From contig OW240917.1 of assembly GCA_933207985.1 (NCBI GenBank), forward strand, positions 244,434,977-244,498,976: a stretch of 64,000 bases of DNA, given 5' to 3'. A program made the position numbers and the translations under genes. Under the pieces are notes generated by a model. It was given only the letters and a program-made list of their open reading frames with translations, had not been told where the DNA came from and ran no database searches. Source of the stretch: Pelobates cultripes. Taxonomy: Eukaryota > Chordata > Amphibia > Anura > Pelobatidae. This document shows, piece by piece, positions 1 to 11,345 of the stretch; positions within the stretch are counted from its first letter, which is position 1; every line of letters begins with the position of its first letter.

Positions 1-475
1 AATTTTGTAGGTTATGAAGAGTGTGTAAGGCACATAGGGAAGGGTGTGATAGGGGTGTAGGACACATCGTGTGGGGTGGGATAGTGATGGCAGAGTGAGG
101 GAAGGAAGAGGTGACAGAGTGAGGGAAGGAGCATTTGACAGGTGGCAGAGTGAGGGAAGGAGCGTGTGACAGGTGGCAGAGTGAGGGAAGGAGCGTGTGA
201 CAGGTGGCAGAGTGAGGGAAGGAGCGTGTGACAGGTGGCAGAGTGAGGGAAGGAGCGTGTGACAGGTGGCAGAGTGACATAGTAAGGGAGTGGGTGCCTA
301 GTGACAGAGTGTGGGAGGGAGTGGGTGACTGGTGCAGAGTGAGGGAAGAAGGGGGTGACTGGTGGCAGAGGGAGGGAGAGGGTGACTGGTGCAGAGTGAG
401 GGAAGAAGGGGGTGACTGGTGGCAGACGGAGGGAGAGGGTGACTGGAGGCAGAGTGACTCAGGGGGTCCCTCTCT
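1..475. repeat. GA/GT-rich minisatellite inside fitm2 intron 1
   Basis: Tandem array built from a unit of about 33 bp (gtgacaggtggcagagtgag plus ggaaggagcgt), clearest at about 100-280, then degenerating into variants with ggtgactggtggcagag. On the minus strand this lies downstream of the fitm2 exon 1 splice donor, so it is intronic. Reading frames that cross it are products of the repeat periodicity, not genes. The left edge of the window cuts the intron, so the array may continue. Confidence 0.85.
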
Positions 476-1158
476 GTCAGTCAGAAGGTTACTATTATAG
501 TATAGTAGGTGGTCAGTCTCTGTGTCAGAGGTTATTACCGTATGTTGGTGTCTGTATTATCTCTCTCTCAGTCAGAGTGATTGTTACTATTATATGTCAA
601 GGCTCTCTCTCTCTGTCACAGTAGGTGAGTCTCTCTCTATGAATGACTGTAACAGCTCTCTCTCTCAGTAGGTGGGAGTCCCTCACTCGGTCACAGTAGG
701 TGGGGGTCTCTCTCTGAGTGACTAACAGCTCTCTCTCTCTCAGTAGGTCGGTGTCTCCCTCTCTAAATAGGTGTCTCTCTCTTTCAGTAGGTTGGGTTTT
801 TCTCTCTAAGTGACCATCACAGCTCTCTCTCAGTAGATGGGTGGCTCTCTCTCTCTCTCAGTAGGTGGGTCTCTCTTTGAGGGACTGTCACAGTAGGTGG
901 CTGGCTGTCTCTGTCTCAGTGGCTGGCTGTCTCAGTGGCTGTCCCTCTCTCACTAGCTGTCTCTCTCTGTCTCTGTCTCTCTCACTGGCTGTCTCTGTCT
1001 CACTATCTGTGTCTCTGTCTCTCAGTAGCTGGCTGTCTCTCTCTCACTATCTGTGTCTCTGTCTCTCTCAGTAGCTGTCTGTCTGTCTGTCTCTCTCTGT
1101 CTCTCAGTAGCTGTCACTCTCTCTCAGTAGCTCAGTAGCTGTCTCTGTGTCTGTCTCT
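476..1158. repeat. CT/TCTCAGTAGGTGG low-complexity tandem region
   Basis: Pyrimidine-rich sequence dominated by tctctctcagtaggtg and later tctctctcagtagctg variants. It grades from the previous array into the larger minisatellite that follows. No coding signal is seen. It is part of the same fitm2 intron 1 repeat block. Confidence 0.8.
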
Positions 1159-2375
1159 GAGTGAGGGTCACAGCTGGCTGCTGGAAAGTGACCTGTCACT
1201 CTCTCTCAGTAGCTGTCTCTCTCAGTAGCTGTCTCTCTCTCTCTCAGTAGCTGGCTGTCTCTCTCTCTCTCTCACTAGCTGTCTCAGAGTGAGGGTCACA
1301 GCTGGCTGCTGGAAGGTGACCTGTCACTCTCTATCACTGGCTGTCTCTCTCTCAGTGGCTGTCTCTCTCTCAGTAGCTGGCTGTCTGTGAGTGAGGGTCA
1401 CAGCTGGCTGCTGGTAGGTGACCTGTCACTCTCTCTCAGTGGCTGTCTCTCTCTCAGTAGCTGGCTGTCTGTGAGTGAGGGTCACAGCTGGCTGCTGGAA
1501 GGTGACCTGTCACACACACTCTCTCTCTCTCTCTCAGTGGCTGTCTCTCTCACTAGCTGTCTCTCTCTGTCTCAGAGTGAGGGTCACAGCTGGCTGCTGG
1601 AAGGTGACCTGTCACACACACACTCTCTCTCTCAGTGGCTGTCTCTCTCACTAGCTGTCTGTCTGTCTGTGAGTGAGGGTCACAGCTGGCTGCTGGAAGG
1701 TGACCTGTCACTCTCTCTCAGTAGCTGTCTCTCTCAGTAGCTGTCTCTCTCTCTCTCTGTCTCTGAGTGAGGGTCACAGCTGGCTGCTGGAAGGTGACCT
1801 GTCACACTCTCTCAGTGGCTGTCTCGCTCTCAGTGGCTGTCTCACTCTCAGTGGATGTCTCGCTCTCAGTGGATGTCTCGCTCTCAGTGGATGTCTCGCT
1901 CTCAGTGGCTGTCTCGCTCTCAGTGGCTGTCTCGCTCTCAGTGGCTGTCTCGCTCTCAGTGGCTGTCTCGCTCTCAGTGGCTGTCTCTCTCTCAGTGGCT
2001 GGCTGTCTCTGAGTGAGGGTCACAGCTGGCTGCTGGAAGGTGACCTGTCACACTCTCTCAGTAGCTGTCTCTCTCTGTCTCTGTCTCTCTCACTAGCTGT
2101 CTCTCTCTGTCTCTGAGTGAGGGTCACAGCTGGCTGCTGGAAGGTGACCTGTCACACACACTCTCTCTCTCAGTGGCTGTCTCTCTCACTAGCTGTCTCT
2201 CTGTCTCTGAGTGAGGGTCACAGCTGGCTGCTGGAAGGTGACCTGTCACTCTCTCTCAGTAGCTGTCTCTCTCTCAGTGGCTGTCTCTCTCTCAGTGGCT
2301 GTCTCTCTCTCAGTGGCTGTCTCTCTGTGTCTCTGAGTGAGGGTCACAGCTGGCTGCTGGAAGGTGACCTGTCAC
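1159..2375. repeat. Composite minisatellite: 41-bp conserved module plus CT spacer, 11 copies
   Basis: A nearly invariant module of about 41 bp, starting gagtgagggtcacagctggc and ending aaggtgacctgtcac, occurs 11 times, starting near 1159, 1287, 1389, 1473, 1575, 1671, 1765, 2011, 2115, 2209 and 2335. The modules are separated by spacers of different length made of tctctctcagtggctg units. One spacer (about 1808-2000) is itself a tandem array of an 18-bp unit, ctcgctctcagtggctgt. The last module directly abuts the fitm2 exon 1 splice donor at 2379. The conserved core is therefore intron-start sequence that has been amplified together with the CT spacer. Confidence 0.9.
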
Positions 2376-2379
2376 TCAC

Positions 2380-2552
2380 ACATTGAGCACATTCCTCTTG
2401 TTGTTGAGGTATGAGTCCGGCAGCGGCCATAGCTCCTTGATGAGGGACCCGCCCAGCGCGATCCCGGCCAGCAGCACTGCCAGGTGACGGCGGGAGCTCC
2501 CATGAAGACACAGGCTCCGCCACAGCCTCACACAGCCCTCCAGCGCCGCCAT
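2380..2552 (-). CDS. fitm2: fitm2 exon 1 (fat storage-inducing transmembrane protein 2), partial gene
   Basis: FITM2 is an ER membrane protein of the FIT family that promotes lipid-droplet formation (it is reported to act as an acyl-CoA diphosphatase). This exon encodes the first 57 residues plus two bases of codon 58. Residues 23-38 (HLAVLLAGIALGGSLI) form the first membrane segment. The stretch KELWPLPDSYLNNKRNVLNV (residues 39-58) is the family signature: vertebrate FITM2 has a nearly identical LPESYLSNKRNVLNV stretch here. The ATG at 2552-2550 is chosen for its CACCATGG context and because no upstream in-frame ATG is seen. The exon ends at 2380 before GTGAGT, a strong phase-2 donor. An in-frame TGA two bases into the intron explains why the raw reading frame stops there. 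Exon 2, with the remaining membrane segments and catalytic residues, must lie left of the window. FITM1 was considered, but its N terminus does not match. Confidence 0.9.
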
Positions 2553-2612
2553 GGTGAATGTGACCACGTGATCAGAGCGCCGGGTGCGCTCAGCCAATCA
2601 CAGGGCGGATCC
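2553..2612 (-). promoter_or_regulatory. fitm2 core promoter candidates: E-box, CCAAT box, GC box
   Basis: In the 60 bp upstream of the fitm2 start (to the right on the plus strand) are a palindromic E-box CACGTG at 2565-2570, a CCAAT motif at 2594-2598 and GGGCGG at 2603-2608. This clustering fits a short TATA-less promoter. An E-box of this type could bind USF, MITF/TFEB or MYC-family factors. That reading is inference, since single motifs occur by chance. No transcription start can be placed from sequence alone. Confidence 0.45.
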
Positions 2613-2669
2613 TACACACAGACTTTTTTTCTAAATGTAACTTTATTAGTCTGACAATGTCTGTATGTA
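2613..2669. other. Spacer between fitm2 promoter and AT satellite
   Basis: Short AT-rich stretch including a run of T. No motif is recognised. Confidence 0.5.
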
Positions 2670-5600
2670 AATATTATACCTCACTGTTATTATACCTCAC
2701 TGTTATTATACCTCACTGTTATTACACCTCACTGCCTCACTGTTATTATACCTCACTGTTATTATACCTCACTATTATTATACCTCATTGTTATTATACC
2801 TAACTGATATTATACCTCACTGTTATTATACCTCACTGTTATTACACCTCACTGCCTCACTGTTATTATACCTCACTGTTATTATACCTCACTATTATTA
2901 TACCTCATTGTTATTATACCTAACTGATATTATACCTCACTGATATTATACCTCACTGTTATTATACCTCACTATTATTACACCTTACTGTTATTACACC
3001 TCACTGTTATTATACCTCACTGATATTATACCTCACTGTTATTATACCTCACTATTATTACACCTTACTGTTATTACACCTCACTGTTATTATACCTCAC
3101 TGATATTATACCTCACTGTTATTATACCTCACTATTATTACACCTCACTATTATTATACCTCACTGATATTATACCTCACTGATATTATACCTCACTGTT
3201 ATTATACCTCACTATTATTACACCTCACTATTATTATACCTCACTGATATTATACCTCACTGATATTATACCTCACTGTTATTATACCTCACTGATATTA
3301 CACCTCACTGATATTATATCTCACTGTTATTATACCTCACTGTTATTATACCTCACTGATATTATACCTCACTGATATTATACCTCACTATTATTATACC
3401 TCACTGATATTATACCTCACTGTTATTACACCTCACTGTTATTATACCTCACTGATATTATACCTCACTGATATTATACCTCATTGTTATTATACCTCAC
3501 TGATATTATACCTCACTGTTATTATACCTCACTGATATTACACCTCACTGATATTATACCTCACTGTTATTATACCTCACTGATATTATACCTCACTGAT
3601 ATTATACCTCACTATTATTATACCTCACTGTTATTACACATCACTGTTATTATACCTCACTGATATTATATCTCACTGATATTATACCTCACTATTATTA
3701 CACTTATTATACCTCTCTGTTATTACACCTCACTGTTATTATACCTCACTGTTATTACACCTCACTGTTATTATACACTCTGTTATTACACCTCACTGTT
3801 ATTACAACTCACTGATATTATACCTCACTGTTATTATACCTCACTGATATTATACCTCACTGATATTATACCCCACTGTTATTATACCTCACTGATATTA
3901 TACCTCACTGTTATTACACTTATTATACCTCTCTGTTATTACACCTCACTGTTATTATACCTCACTATTATTATTCACTCTGTTATTACACCTCACTGTT
4001 ATTACACCTCACTGATATTATACCTTACTGTTATTACACCTCACTGTTATTATACCTCACTGATATTATACCTCAATGTTATTATACCTCACTGTTATTA
4101 TACCTCACTGATATTATACCTCACTATTATTACACCTCACTATTATTATACCTCACTGATATTATACCTTACTGTTATTACACCTCACTGTTATTATACC
4201 TCACTGTTATTATACCTCACTGATATTATACCTCACTGATATTATACCTCATTGTTATTATACCTCACTGATATTATACCTCACTGTTATTATACCTCAC
4301 TATTATTACACCTCACTATTATTATACCTCACTGATATTATACCTCACTGTTATTATACCTCACTGATATTATACCTCACTGATATTATACCTCATTGTT
4401 ATTATACCTCACTGATATTATACCTCACTGTTATTATACCTCACTATTATTACACCTCACTATTATTATACCCTACTGATATTATACCTCACTGTTATTA
4501 TACCTCACTGATANNNNNNNNNNNNNNNNNNNNNNNNNNNNNNNNNNNNNNNNNNNNNNNNNNNNNNNNNNNNNNNNNNNNNNNNNNNNNNNNNNNNNNN
4601 NNNNNNNNNNNNNTATTACACCTCACTGATATTATATCTCACTGATATACCTCACTGTTTTTTATATACTCTGTTATTATACCTCACTAATATTATACCT
4701 CTCTGTTATTATATACTCCATTATTATACCTCACTGATATTATACCTCACTGTTATTATACACTCTGTTATTATACCTCACTGATATTATACCTCACTGT
4801 TATTATAGACTCTGTTATTTTACCTCACTGATATTATACCTCACTGTTATTATACCTCACTGCTATTATACACTCTGTTATTATACCTCCCTGATATTAG
4901 ACCTCACTGTTATTATACCTCACTGCTATTAGACACTCTGTTATTATACCTCACTGTTATTATACCTCACTGATATTATACCTCACTGTTATTATACACA
5001 CTGTTATTATACCTCATTGATATTATACCTCTGTTATTATACACTCTGTTATTATACCTCACTGATATTTTACCTCACTGTTATTATACATACTGTTATT
5101 ATAACTCACTGTTATTATACACTCTATTATACCTCACTGATATTATACCTCACTGATATTATACCTCACTGTTATTATACACACTGTTATTATACCTCAT
5201 TGATATTATACCTCTCTGTTAGTATACACTCTGTTATTATACCTCACCGATATTATACCTCACTGTTATTATACACACTGTTATTTTAACTCACTGGTAT
5301 TATACCTCACTGTTATTATACACTCTGTTATTATACCTTACTATTATTATACCTCACCATTATTATACCTCACTATTATTATCGAATCTGTTATTATACA
5401 CTCTGTTATTATATCTCTCTGTTATTATATCTCACTGATATTATAGCTCACTGTTATTATACCTCACTGTTATTATACACTCTGTTATTATACACTCTGT
5501 TATTACACACTATGCTATTATATCTCTTTTGTTATACACTCTGTTATTATATCTCTTTTATTATACACTCTGTTATTATATATCTTTGTTATTATGCCTC

Positions 5601-5745
5601 ACTGATATTATACCTCTCTATTATTATACCTCTCTGTTATTATACACTTTGTTATTATACCTCTCTGTTATTATCTACGCTGTTATTATTCCTCTTTGTT
5701 ATTATACACTCTGTTATTATACCTCTGTTATCATACCTCTCTGTT
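2670..5745. repeat. AT-rich satellite, about 16 bp per unit (cctcactgttattata)
   Basis: Roughly 3 kb of the unit cctcactgttattata with single-base variants (gatatt, tattatt, attaca). Higher-order repetition is visible: the blocks at about 2730-2810 and 2850-2930 are nearly identical. From about 4650 the unit increasingly appears as tatacactctgttat. All reading frames here are repeat artefacts. Confidence 0.95.
4514..4613. other. Assembly gap (100 N) inside the AT satellite
   Basis: Exactly 100 N with satellite units on both sides. The round size is the conventional placeholder for a gap of unknown length, so the true array is probably longer than shown. Confidence 0.95.
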
Positions 5746-6312
5746 ATGAAGTGTTCTTGCATAGCAAGACCACTTATTGTTATCTCACATATATATTATT
5801 ATTCTTATTATAGCCAAATTTGCCACCCTAACTCCTCCCACAGTTTTTACACTACATAGACAAAAATTTACCAAAACGTGCAGATTGTTTCCGATCGGAT
5901 TGCTATTACTTTGTGGAACGTTTCGCCGAATGGTTCACGGAATATCGTCGTTCTTGTGGCGAAATATGTCCCATAGGAATGAATGGCAAAGCTAGAGTGG
6001 GAGCTGGCAAAAGCTGAAAAATCAGGACATGATTTCTAAACTGCCACCACTCCCTTATTTTCAGGCCCACCTACACAAATCTTATATCAAAACGTTCAGC
6101 TACCCCTGCTGCCACTAAACATGTCAACGGCTAAGCCGTAGTCCAGATAGTTTTCACAATATAATCATTTGTTTGCAACTAACGCCATCCATTGACATTC
6201 ATTGAAACTTCACTCTACAAAGCTCAAATTTGAAGTGCAATTTCTAAACTGCGACTGTGCCTTCATTTTTAATACTTCAGAGACATACTATGCATCAAAA
6301 TGTAGGTCTATG
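5746..6312. mobile_element. Dispersed repeat inserted in the AT satellite (unclassified)
   Basis: About 560 bp of non-satellite sequence, from gaagtgttcttgcatagcaa to atgcatcaaaatgtaggtct, with satellite units on both sides. I associate this sequence with a common fish/frog interspersed repeat but cannot name its superfamily. No coding capacity and no clear terminal repeats are visible. Its placement shows it inserted into, or became trapped in, an existing array. Confidence 0.6.
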
Positions 6313-6440
6313 CTGTTATTATACCTCTTTGTTATTATACCGCTCTGTTATTATTCCTCTCTGTTATTATACACTCTGGTATTACACACTCTGTTAGTAT
6401 ACCTATATTATTATACCTTTCTGTTATTATACACTCTGTG
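6313..6440. repeat. AT satellite, right-hand remainder
   Basis: Resumption of the ctgttattatacctctttgt satellite after the dispersed repeat, about 130 bp. The unit form matches the late part of the left array (5400-5740). Confidence 0.9.
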
Positions 6441-6639
6441 AGGGAGGGTCAGCCTGTCATACCCCTACTCTTTGCTCCCCCTAATACTCATAGCTGTGTA
6501 CTATTTTTTATGGTAAGAAATAATGATATTGACATTATTTCCATTTCGTCATGATGGATTTCATTTTATTGACATGTTGGGGAGCTATGTATTCCTTACA
6601 AACACCCAATGTTTTAGAAATTAATGAACTTTAGATTGC

Positions 6640-8329
6640 TAGGCGACTGGGTCAAAGACTTTCTAAAACAGGAAATATTGTGGGCTGTTCCCAGTATGCA
6701 ATTGTTAGTACCTACCAAAAGTGGTGCAAGGAAGAAGAACCGGTGTACTGGCGTCAGATTCATGCCAGGGCTCATTGATGTATGTGGGAGCGAAGACTTG
6801 CCCGTCTGGTCAGATCACACGGAAGCTCTACTGAAGCTCAAATTGCTGAAAATAATGCTTGCCATGATAGAAAGGTGTCAGAACACACAGTGCATCTTAG
6901 TTTGCTGGGTATGGGGCTGCGTAGCCGCAGGCTGAGCAGTGGAGCCCATGATATGGAAAAACTGGTGAGTATAAGTGCTCAATATCTATAATTAGCAGGA
7001 AATCCCCAACACCGGGTTCTCTCCACCCTTGTGAAGTGGATAGTAAAGATAACAGACAGGAGGTAATCAGCGCTTAATATTATATATACATACGATGCAG
7101 ATGATGTCCTTACTATATGACTCTATAAGTACAAAGCAAGAAACAGATTATGGTGCAGTATAGTAGATGTTTGTGAAGGGAGTACAAATGGGCAAAAGTG
7201 CACACTCACACGTTTTAGAGCTGTCTCAGCTCTATTATGAAAGCCTGGACGGAATAATCCCCGTCTATGGATGTAAATGGAGAGTCTTTGGAGTTTAGTT
7301 TCAGGATGGAGTAGGTATATGTGAAAAAAAGACAAAATAGGAAATCCAGTGGTATAGTATATAAAAACAATTGGTATTGATGGAGTAAATTATCCTACTT
7401 ACGTCACCCATAGCAATGTCCTGCTCTGGTTTGAAGAACTTGAGGTGGAACAATCTCCACCTAGGGATATATGCTGGAACCAGAAGGATGATGAGGGCTG
7501 TATGAAGGATGTATTCCACAGGTAATGATGTATAGCATAGTAGGTTTATTAAATAAAAAGCTGGAAACAACAGCTATATAAGTAAAAACAAATAAACAAA
7601 CTGTGGATAAAATTAGTCTTCACTTAACGCCTTTCGCCAAATGCTTTCTCAGTGGAGCCCATGATGACCTCTGTCCACCACTGAAAGTTCCTTCAATGGG
7701 CACTCGAGAGTCAGAACTGGACCATGAAGCAATGGAATAAGGTTGCCTGGTCTGATGAATCACATTTTCTTTTAGATAAGGTGGATGACCAGATGTGTGT
7801 GCATCCTTTACCCGGGGAAGAGATAGCAGCAGGATGCACTATGGAAGGAAGTCAGGCCGGTGGAAGCAGTGTTATGCTCTGGGCAATGTTCTGCTGGGAA
7901 GCCTTGGGTCCTGGCATTCATGTGGATGTTACTTTGACACCACCTACCTAGAGATTGTTGGAGGCCACAAACATGGCAATGGTGTGCCCTGATGGCCTCT
8001 TTTAGCAGTATAATGAACACGCCACACTGCAAAAATTGTTCAGGAATGGTTTGAGTAACTTGACAAAGAGTTCAAAGTGTTTCCGTGGCCTCCAAACTCC
8101 CTAGATCTCAATACGATTGAGCGTCTGTGGGATGTGTTGGAACAACAAATCCGATCCATGTAGGCCCCAACTTGCAACATGCAATACTGAAAAGATCTGC
8201 TGCTAATGTCGTGGTGCCAGTTACCACATAACTTATTCAAAGATCTTGGGGAGTCCATGGCGCGATGCTTCAGAGGGGGACCTACACAATATCAAGCAAG
8301 TGGTTTTAATGTTGTGGCTTGACAGTGTA
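6640..8329 (+). pseudogene. Tc1/mariner transposase relic, split by an insertion
   Basis: Tc1 transposases bind terminal repeats and cut and paste DNA with a DDE catalytic triad. The N-terminal helix-turn-helix part is visible at about 6782-6935 (RRLARLVRSHGSSTEAQIAE, then SEHTVHLSLLGMGLRSRRL). The catalytic part starts at 7724 (WNKVAWSDESHFLL) and continues through VMLWAMFCWEALGP and, in another frame at about 8085-8160, a WPPNSPDLNTIERLWDVLEQ-type DDE/D block. Several frameshifts and stops break the reading frame. The 3' terminal repeat ends at 8329 in the Tc1-type motif ggttttaatgttgtggct followed by agtgta. A left terminal repeat was not recognised. The coding region is interrupted at 6953-7649. 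Confidence 0.88.
6953..7649. mobile_element. 697-bp element inserted in the Tc1 relic with a 16-bp target duplication
   Basis: The sequence cagtggagcccatgat occurs at 6937-6952 and again at 7650-7665, exactly flanking 697 bp that do not belong to the transposase. A 16-bp duplication of this kind suggests target-primed retrotransposition (LINE or SINE machinery). No poly-A tail or coding domain is recognised, so the family is unknown. The insertion post-dates the Tc1 copy. Confidence 0.75.
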
Positions 8330-8900
8330 AGTGAGGCTTGCATAATACAGATTAAGTTACAGCACACACATAAAAATACATTTTTAAATCTTATAAAGCT
8401 ACTTATATCACCTATCTCAGCAAACAATATATGGGGATTCAGATCCACCATATGGCCATATTGTATTAAGCCCACCACTACTTCCCAGTACCCCAAGATC
8501 GGTGGGTCCTACAATAATTCCAAACATGGGAGGCAAATTAAATAGTGCTAGTGTTAAATAAGCTAAATAGTATTTAATAATTCTATTGTAAGAGCATTGT
8601 GAGTACATAATGCAAAATTAAAGTGATAAAAGCAATATAAAACAGTGTCAAAATTAAACAATTAAAGTAATAGTGCTTGGATTAATTATACTCACAATGC
8701 AAATGATACATCTGCTCATTGAAAATGATAGTTAAAGTGACCTTAGTATCCAAAAACGTTTTACATTTTTTATAGGCTACATAAAATCACCTTTCTCAGC
8801 AAACAAACATAGCAGAAATATATAATATATATAATTATAAGATTTAAAAATGTATTCTTAAGTGGGCACTGTTATGTAATCTGTATTATGTATGAATTTT
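8330..8900. repeat. Inverted repeat pair flanking about 435 bp
   Basis: The stretch at about 8340-8394 (cataatacagatta ... atttttaaatcttat) recurs in reverse complement at about 8831-8893 (ataagatttaaaaat ... taatctgtattatg). A second pair (cacctatctcagcaaacaa near 8409, cacctttctcagcaaacaa near 8789) is in direct orientation. No coding signal is seen. This may be a MITE or a rearranged repeat. Confidence 0.55.
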
Positions 8901-9697
8901 GGTAATTATGGCTGCACCATTCCTGTAATGTAGGGCATGGAGACCAATTCCTTTTTGTCTTTAATATGTAAGTGAGACTTGCTGACAGAGTGCTCTTACT
9001 GAAATTTTATAGCCCAGGATAGCCCTTATAAAAACTCTTGCTGCTATGCTAGGTCCATCTGCTCAGAACCCTTGTCCACCTGATGTCCACAGGTGGTGGC
9101 ACAGAGGGGCATGTGCCAGGTTTTCTCTGTATGTGATTGAACAGCAATCACCACCTTACTCATGGCATGGTGAGTCAGGGCATGGGGTAGATGTAAAACC
9201 TCCTTCCCTTGTACTAATGTGGAGTTCAGATTGACACCCACAAGCTTTAATTTCATATACTTTTTAAGTGGCTAACTGGGTTACCCCTAAAAAAGGATGA
9301 CACATGCTTCTAAAGCACTTTTATTGGACGACTTCTCTCAAGCAGCCAACCCGTTTATCAGGTTCGGCTCCTAGAATTTTGTCTGGCATTAAATCCAGTT
9401 GAAATTTTATTAAAAAATATTGGCCAAAACAAGTCAGTAATATTTGCCTGGGTTTTGCTGATAGAATGTAATTGAGACCAATATGGGAGGCTGTGGCAAT
9501 TATATACAGTCGATTAGAATGTACAGTTTAAAACAGTTCTGAAGGAATCTACGCCCAGTATTTCATGGCCACCACGATACATTTTTGTAAGGGTGGTCAG
9601 AACTGGGATAATTCTAGAACTATTTTAGATGACTCTTTGTACTACTGTTAGCCATTGATATAATCGGATGGGTCATTTAATACAAGGCAAAAGAAAT
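8901..9697. other. Non-coding stretch, nothing recognised
   Basis: No convincing exon, RNA gene or repeat boundary is seen. Reading frames are short and lack recognisable domains. Confidence 0.4.
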
Positions 9698-10253
9698 TGA
9701 GAGGGACACTATAGTCACCTGAACAACTTTAGCTTAATGAAGCCGTTTTGGTGTATAGAACATGCCCCTGCAGCCTCACTGCTCAATCCCCTGCCATTTA
9801 GGAGTTAAATCCCTTTGTTTATGAACCCTAGTCACACCTCCCTGCATGTGACTTGCACAGCCTTCCATAAACACTTCCTGTAAAGAGAGCCCTATTTAGG
9901 CTTTCTTTATTGCAAGTTCTGTTTAATTAAGATTTTCTTATCCCCTGCTATGTTAATAGCTTGCTAGACCCTGCAAGAGCCTCCTGTATGTGGATTAAAG
10001 TTCAATTTAGAGATTGAGATACAATTATTTAAGGTAAATTACATCTGTTTGAAAGTGAAACCAGTTTTTTTTTTTCATGCAGGCTGTGTCAATCATAGCC
10101 AGGGGAGGTGTGGCTAGGTCTGCATAAACAGAAACAAAGTGATTTAACTCCTAAATGACAGTGAATTGAGCAGTGAAATTGCAGGGGAATGATCAATACA
10201 CTAAAACTGCTTTATTTAGCTAAAATTATTTAGGTGACTAGGGTTCCTTTAAC
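9698..10253. mobile_element. Long-inverted-repeat MITE, copy 1 (AGGGACACTATAG family)
   Basis: Starts agggacactatagtcacctg and ends ggtgactagggttcctttaa. The outer roughly 110 bp at each end are imperfect reverse complements: gccatttaggagttaaatc on the left pairs with gatttaactcctaaatgac on the right. The two arms enclose about 300 bp. No transposase is present. Other copies of the family in this window abut TTAA, suggesting a TTAA target preference as in piggyBac-type elements, which is inference. Copy 2 is at 30449-31007. Confidence 0.8.
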
Positions 10254-11084
10254 TTACACAACATTGTTTTGCATTTAAACCCATGTTAGTGAGATTATTT
10301 TAGCGGAGCTCGATGATACTCTTATTCAGACTAAACATACTAAGTTTTTGTTGCAAAAAAATAAATAAATCTAATTTCTTGGCATTGTAAGGAAAACTGA
10401 TAATTTTGTGTTTGTCATGATCATATCTGCAATCTCCTTTCTCCTCCTTATTGATGACAGGAGATGCAGCTTTGTGTGCCAGGAACTGTGTCGCTGTTGT
10501 TGTCTCACTCATGCACAGGAGAACAAATCAGGGGTGTGCGGAGGATCATGCAAGACATCAGGATCTTACACAGATATCTCACAATTGTGCAATGAGATCA
10601 GTGGAGTAGGGAGTTCATGAGGCATCCAGAGGCAAGTCCATTTTGTGTCTTTTAGGGCATTGGTGGTCATATTTTGGGGTCTCTAATGTCCACAAAATAT
10701 GTACAGGTAGGCTGCTTGCAGTGTTGTGTGTGGGTGTGTAGGCTGCTTGTAGTATGGCGCGTTTTAGGGACACTGCTTGTGATGTTGCCTGTCTGTGCGG
10801 ACCTGTGTGGGAAGACACTGTGGCATTGCGTTTTTGTTGGGATGCTGCGTGTGGTATTGTATGCTTGTCGAGATGCTGCTAGTGATTCTGCTAGTGAGTG
10901 ATGTTGCATGTCTGTGGGGATGCAGGCGTGTGAGAATATTTATAGTTTTAGGTAGCCTGCTTGTGATTTAACATGTTTGTACATTGTAGTGTTGTACATT
11001 TGAAGTGTTGTCCTTTTACTATGCACCATTTATAGGCTCGCTGTTTGTGTGGTTGTGCTTGGGGGAATGAACTGGGTGAGGATG
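10254..11084. other. Non-coding stretch with degenerate TG-rich repeats
   Basis: No gene is recognised. From about 10700 to 11000 the sequence is a degraded TG-rich repeat (tgcttgtagt, tgttgcctgtctgtg). Confidence 0.4.
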
Positions 11085-11345
11085 CTTGTAAGTGTAGTGT
11101 GTGGATGGGGCTGTAGAATAGGGAGTGTAGGGGCCATAGTGTGTGTTTGTGAGGGTAGGGGCTGTAGTGTAGAGGGAGATAGGAATTGTAGTGTAGAGTG
11201 GGATAAGGGCTATAGTGTAGGGGGATATAGGCTGTAGTGTAGGAGGGATAGAGGCTGTATTGTAGGGGAAGTAGGAGCTATAGTGTAGGAGTGATAGTGG
11301 ATGTAGTTTAGAGGGAGTTGTGGACTGTACTGTAGGTGGTATAGA
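11085..11345. repeat. Minisatellite ggctgtagtgtagagggata, left block
   Basis: About a dozen degenerate copies of a 19-22 bp unit, (g)ggctgtagtgtag followed by a G-rich spacer. The same unit reappears at 12935-13180, so the original array has been split by inserted material. Confidence 0.75.

Noticed and set aside
1387..2386. Plus-strand frames of 80-147 codons with SLSVAVSL repeats
   Set aside because: Translation of the CT minisatellite, antisense to fitm2 intron 1.
2376..2597. Extending the fitm2 frame upstream of 2552 to 2597
   Set aside because: The upstream first codon is TTG, not ATG. The internal ATG has a near-ideal initiation context and the family N terminus.
2670..4513. CRISPR-like regular repeats
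   Set aside because: Repeats are contiguous without unique spacers, and the DNA is clearly vertebrate.
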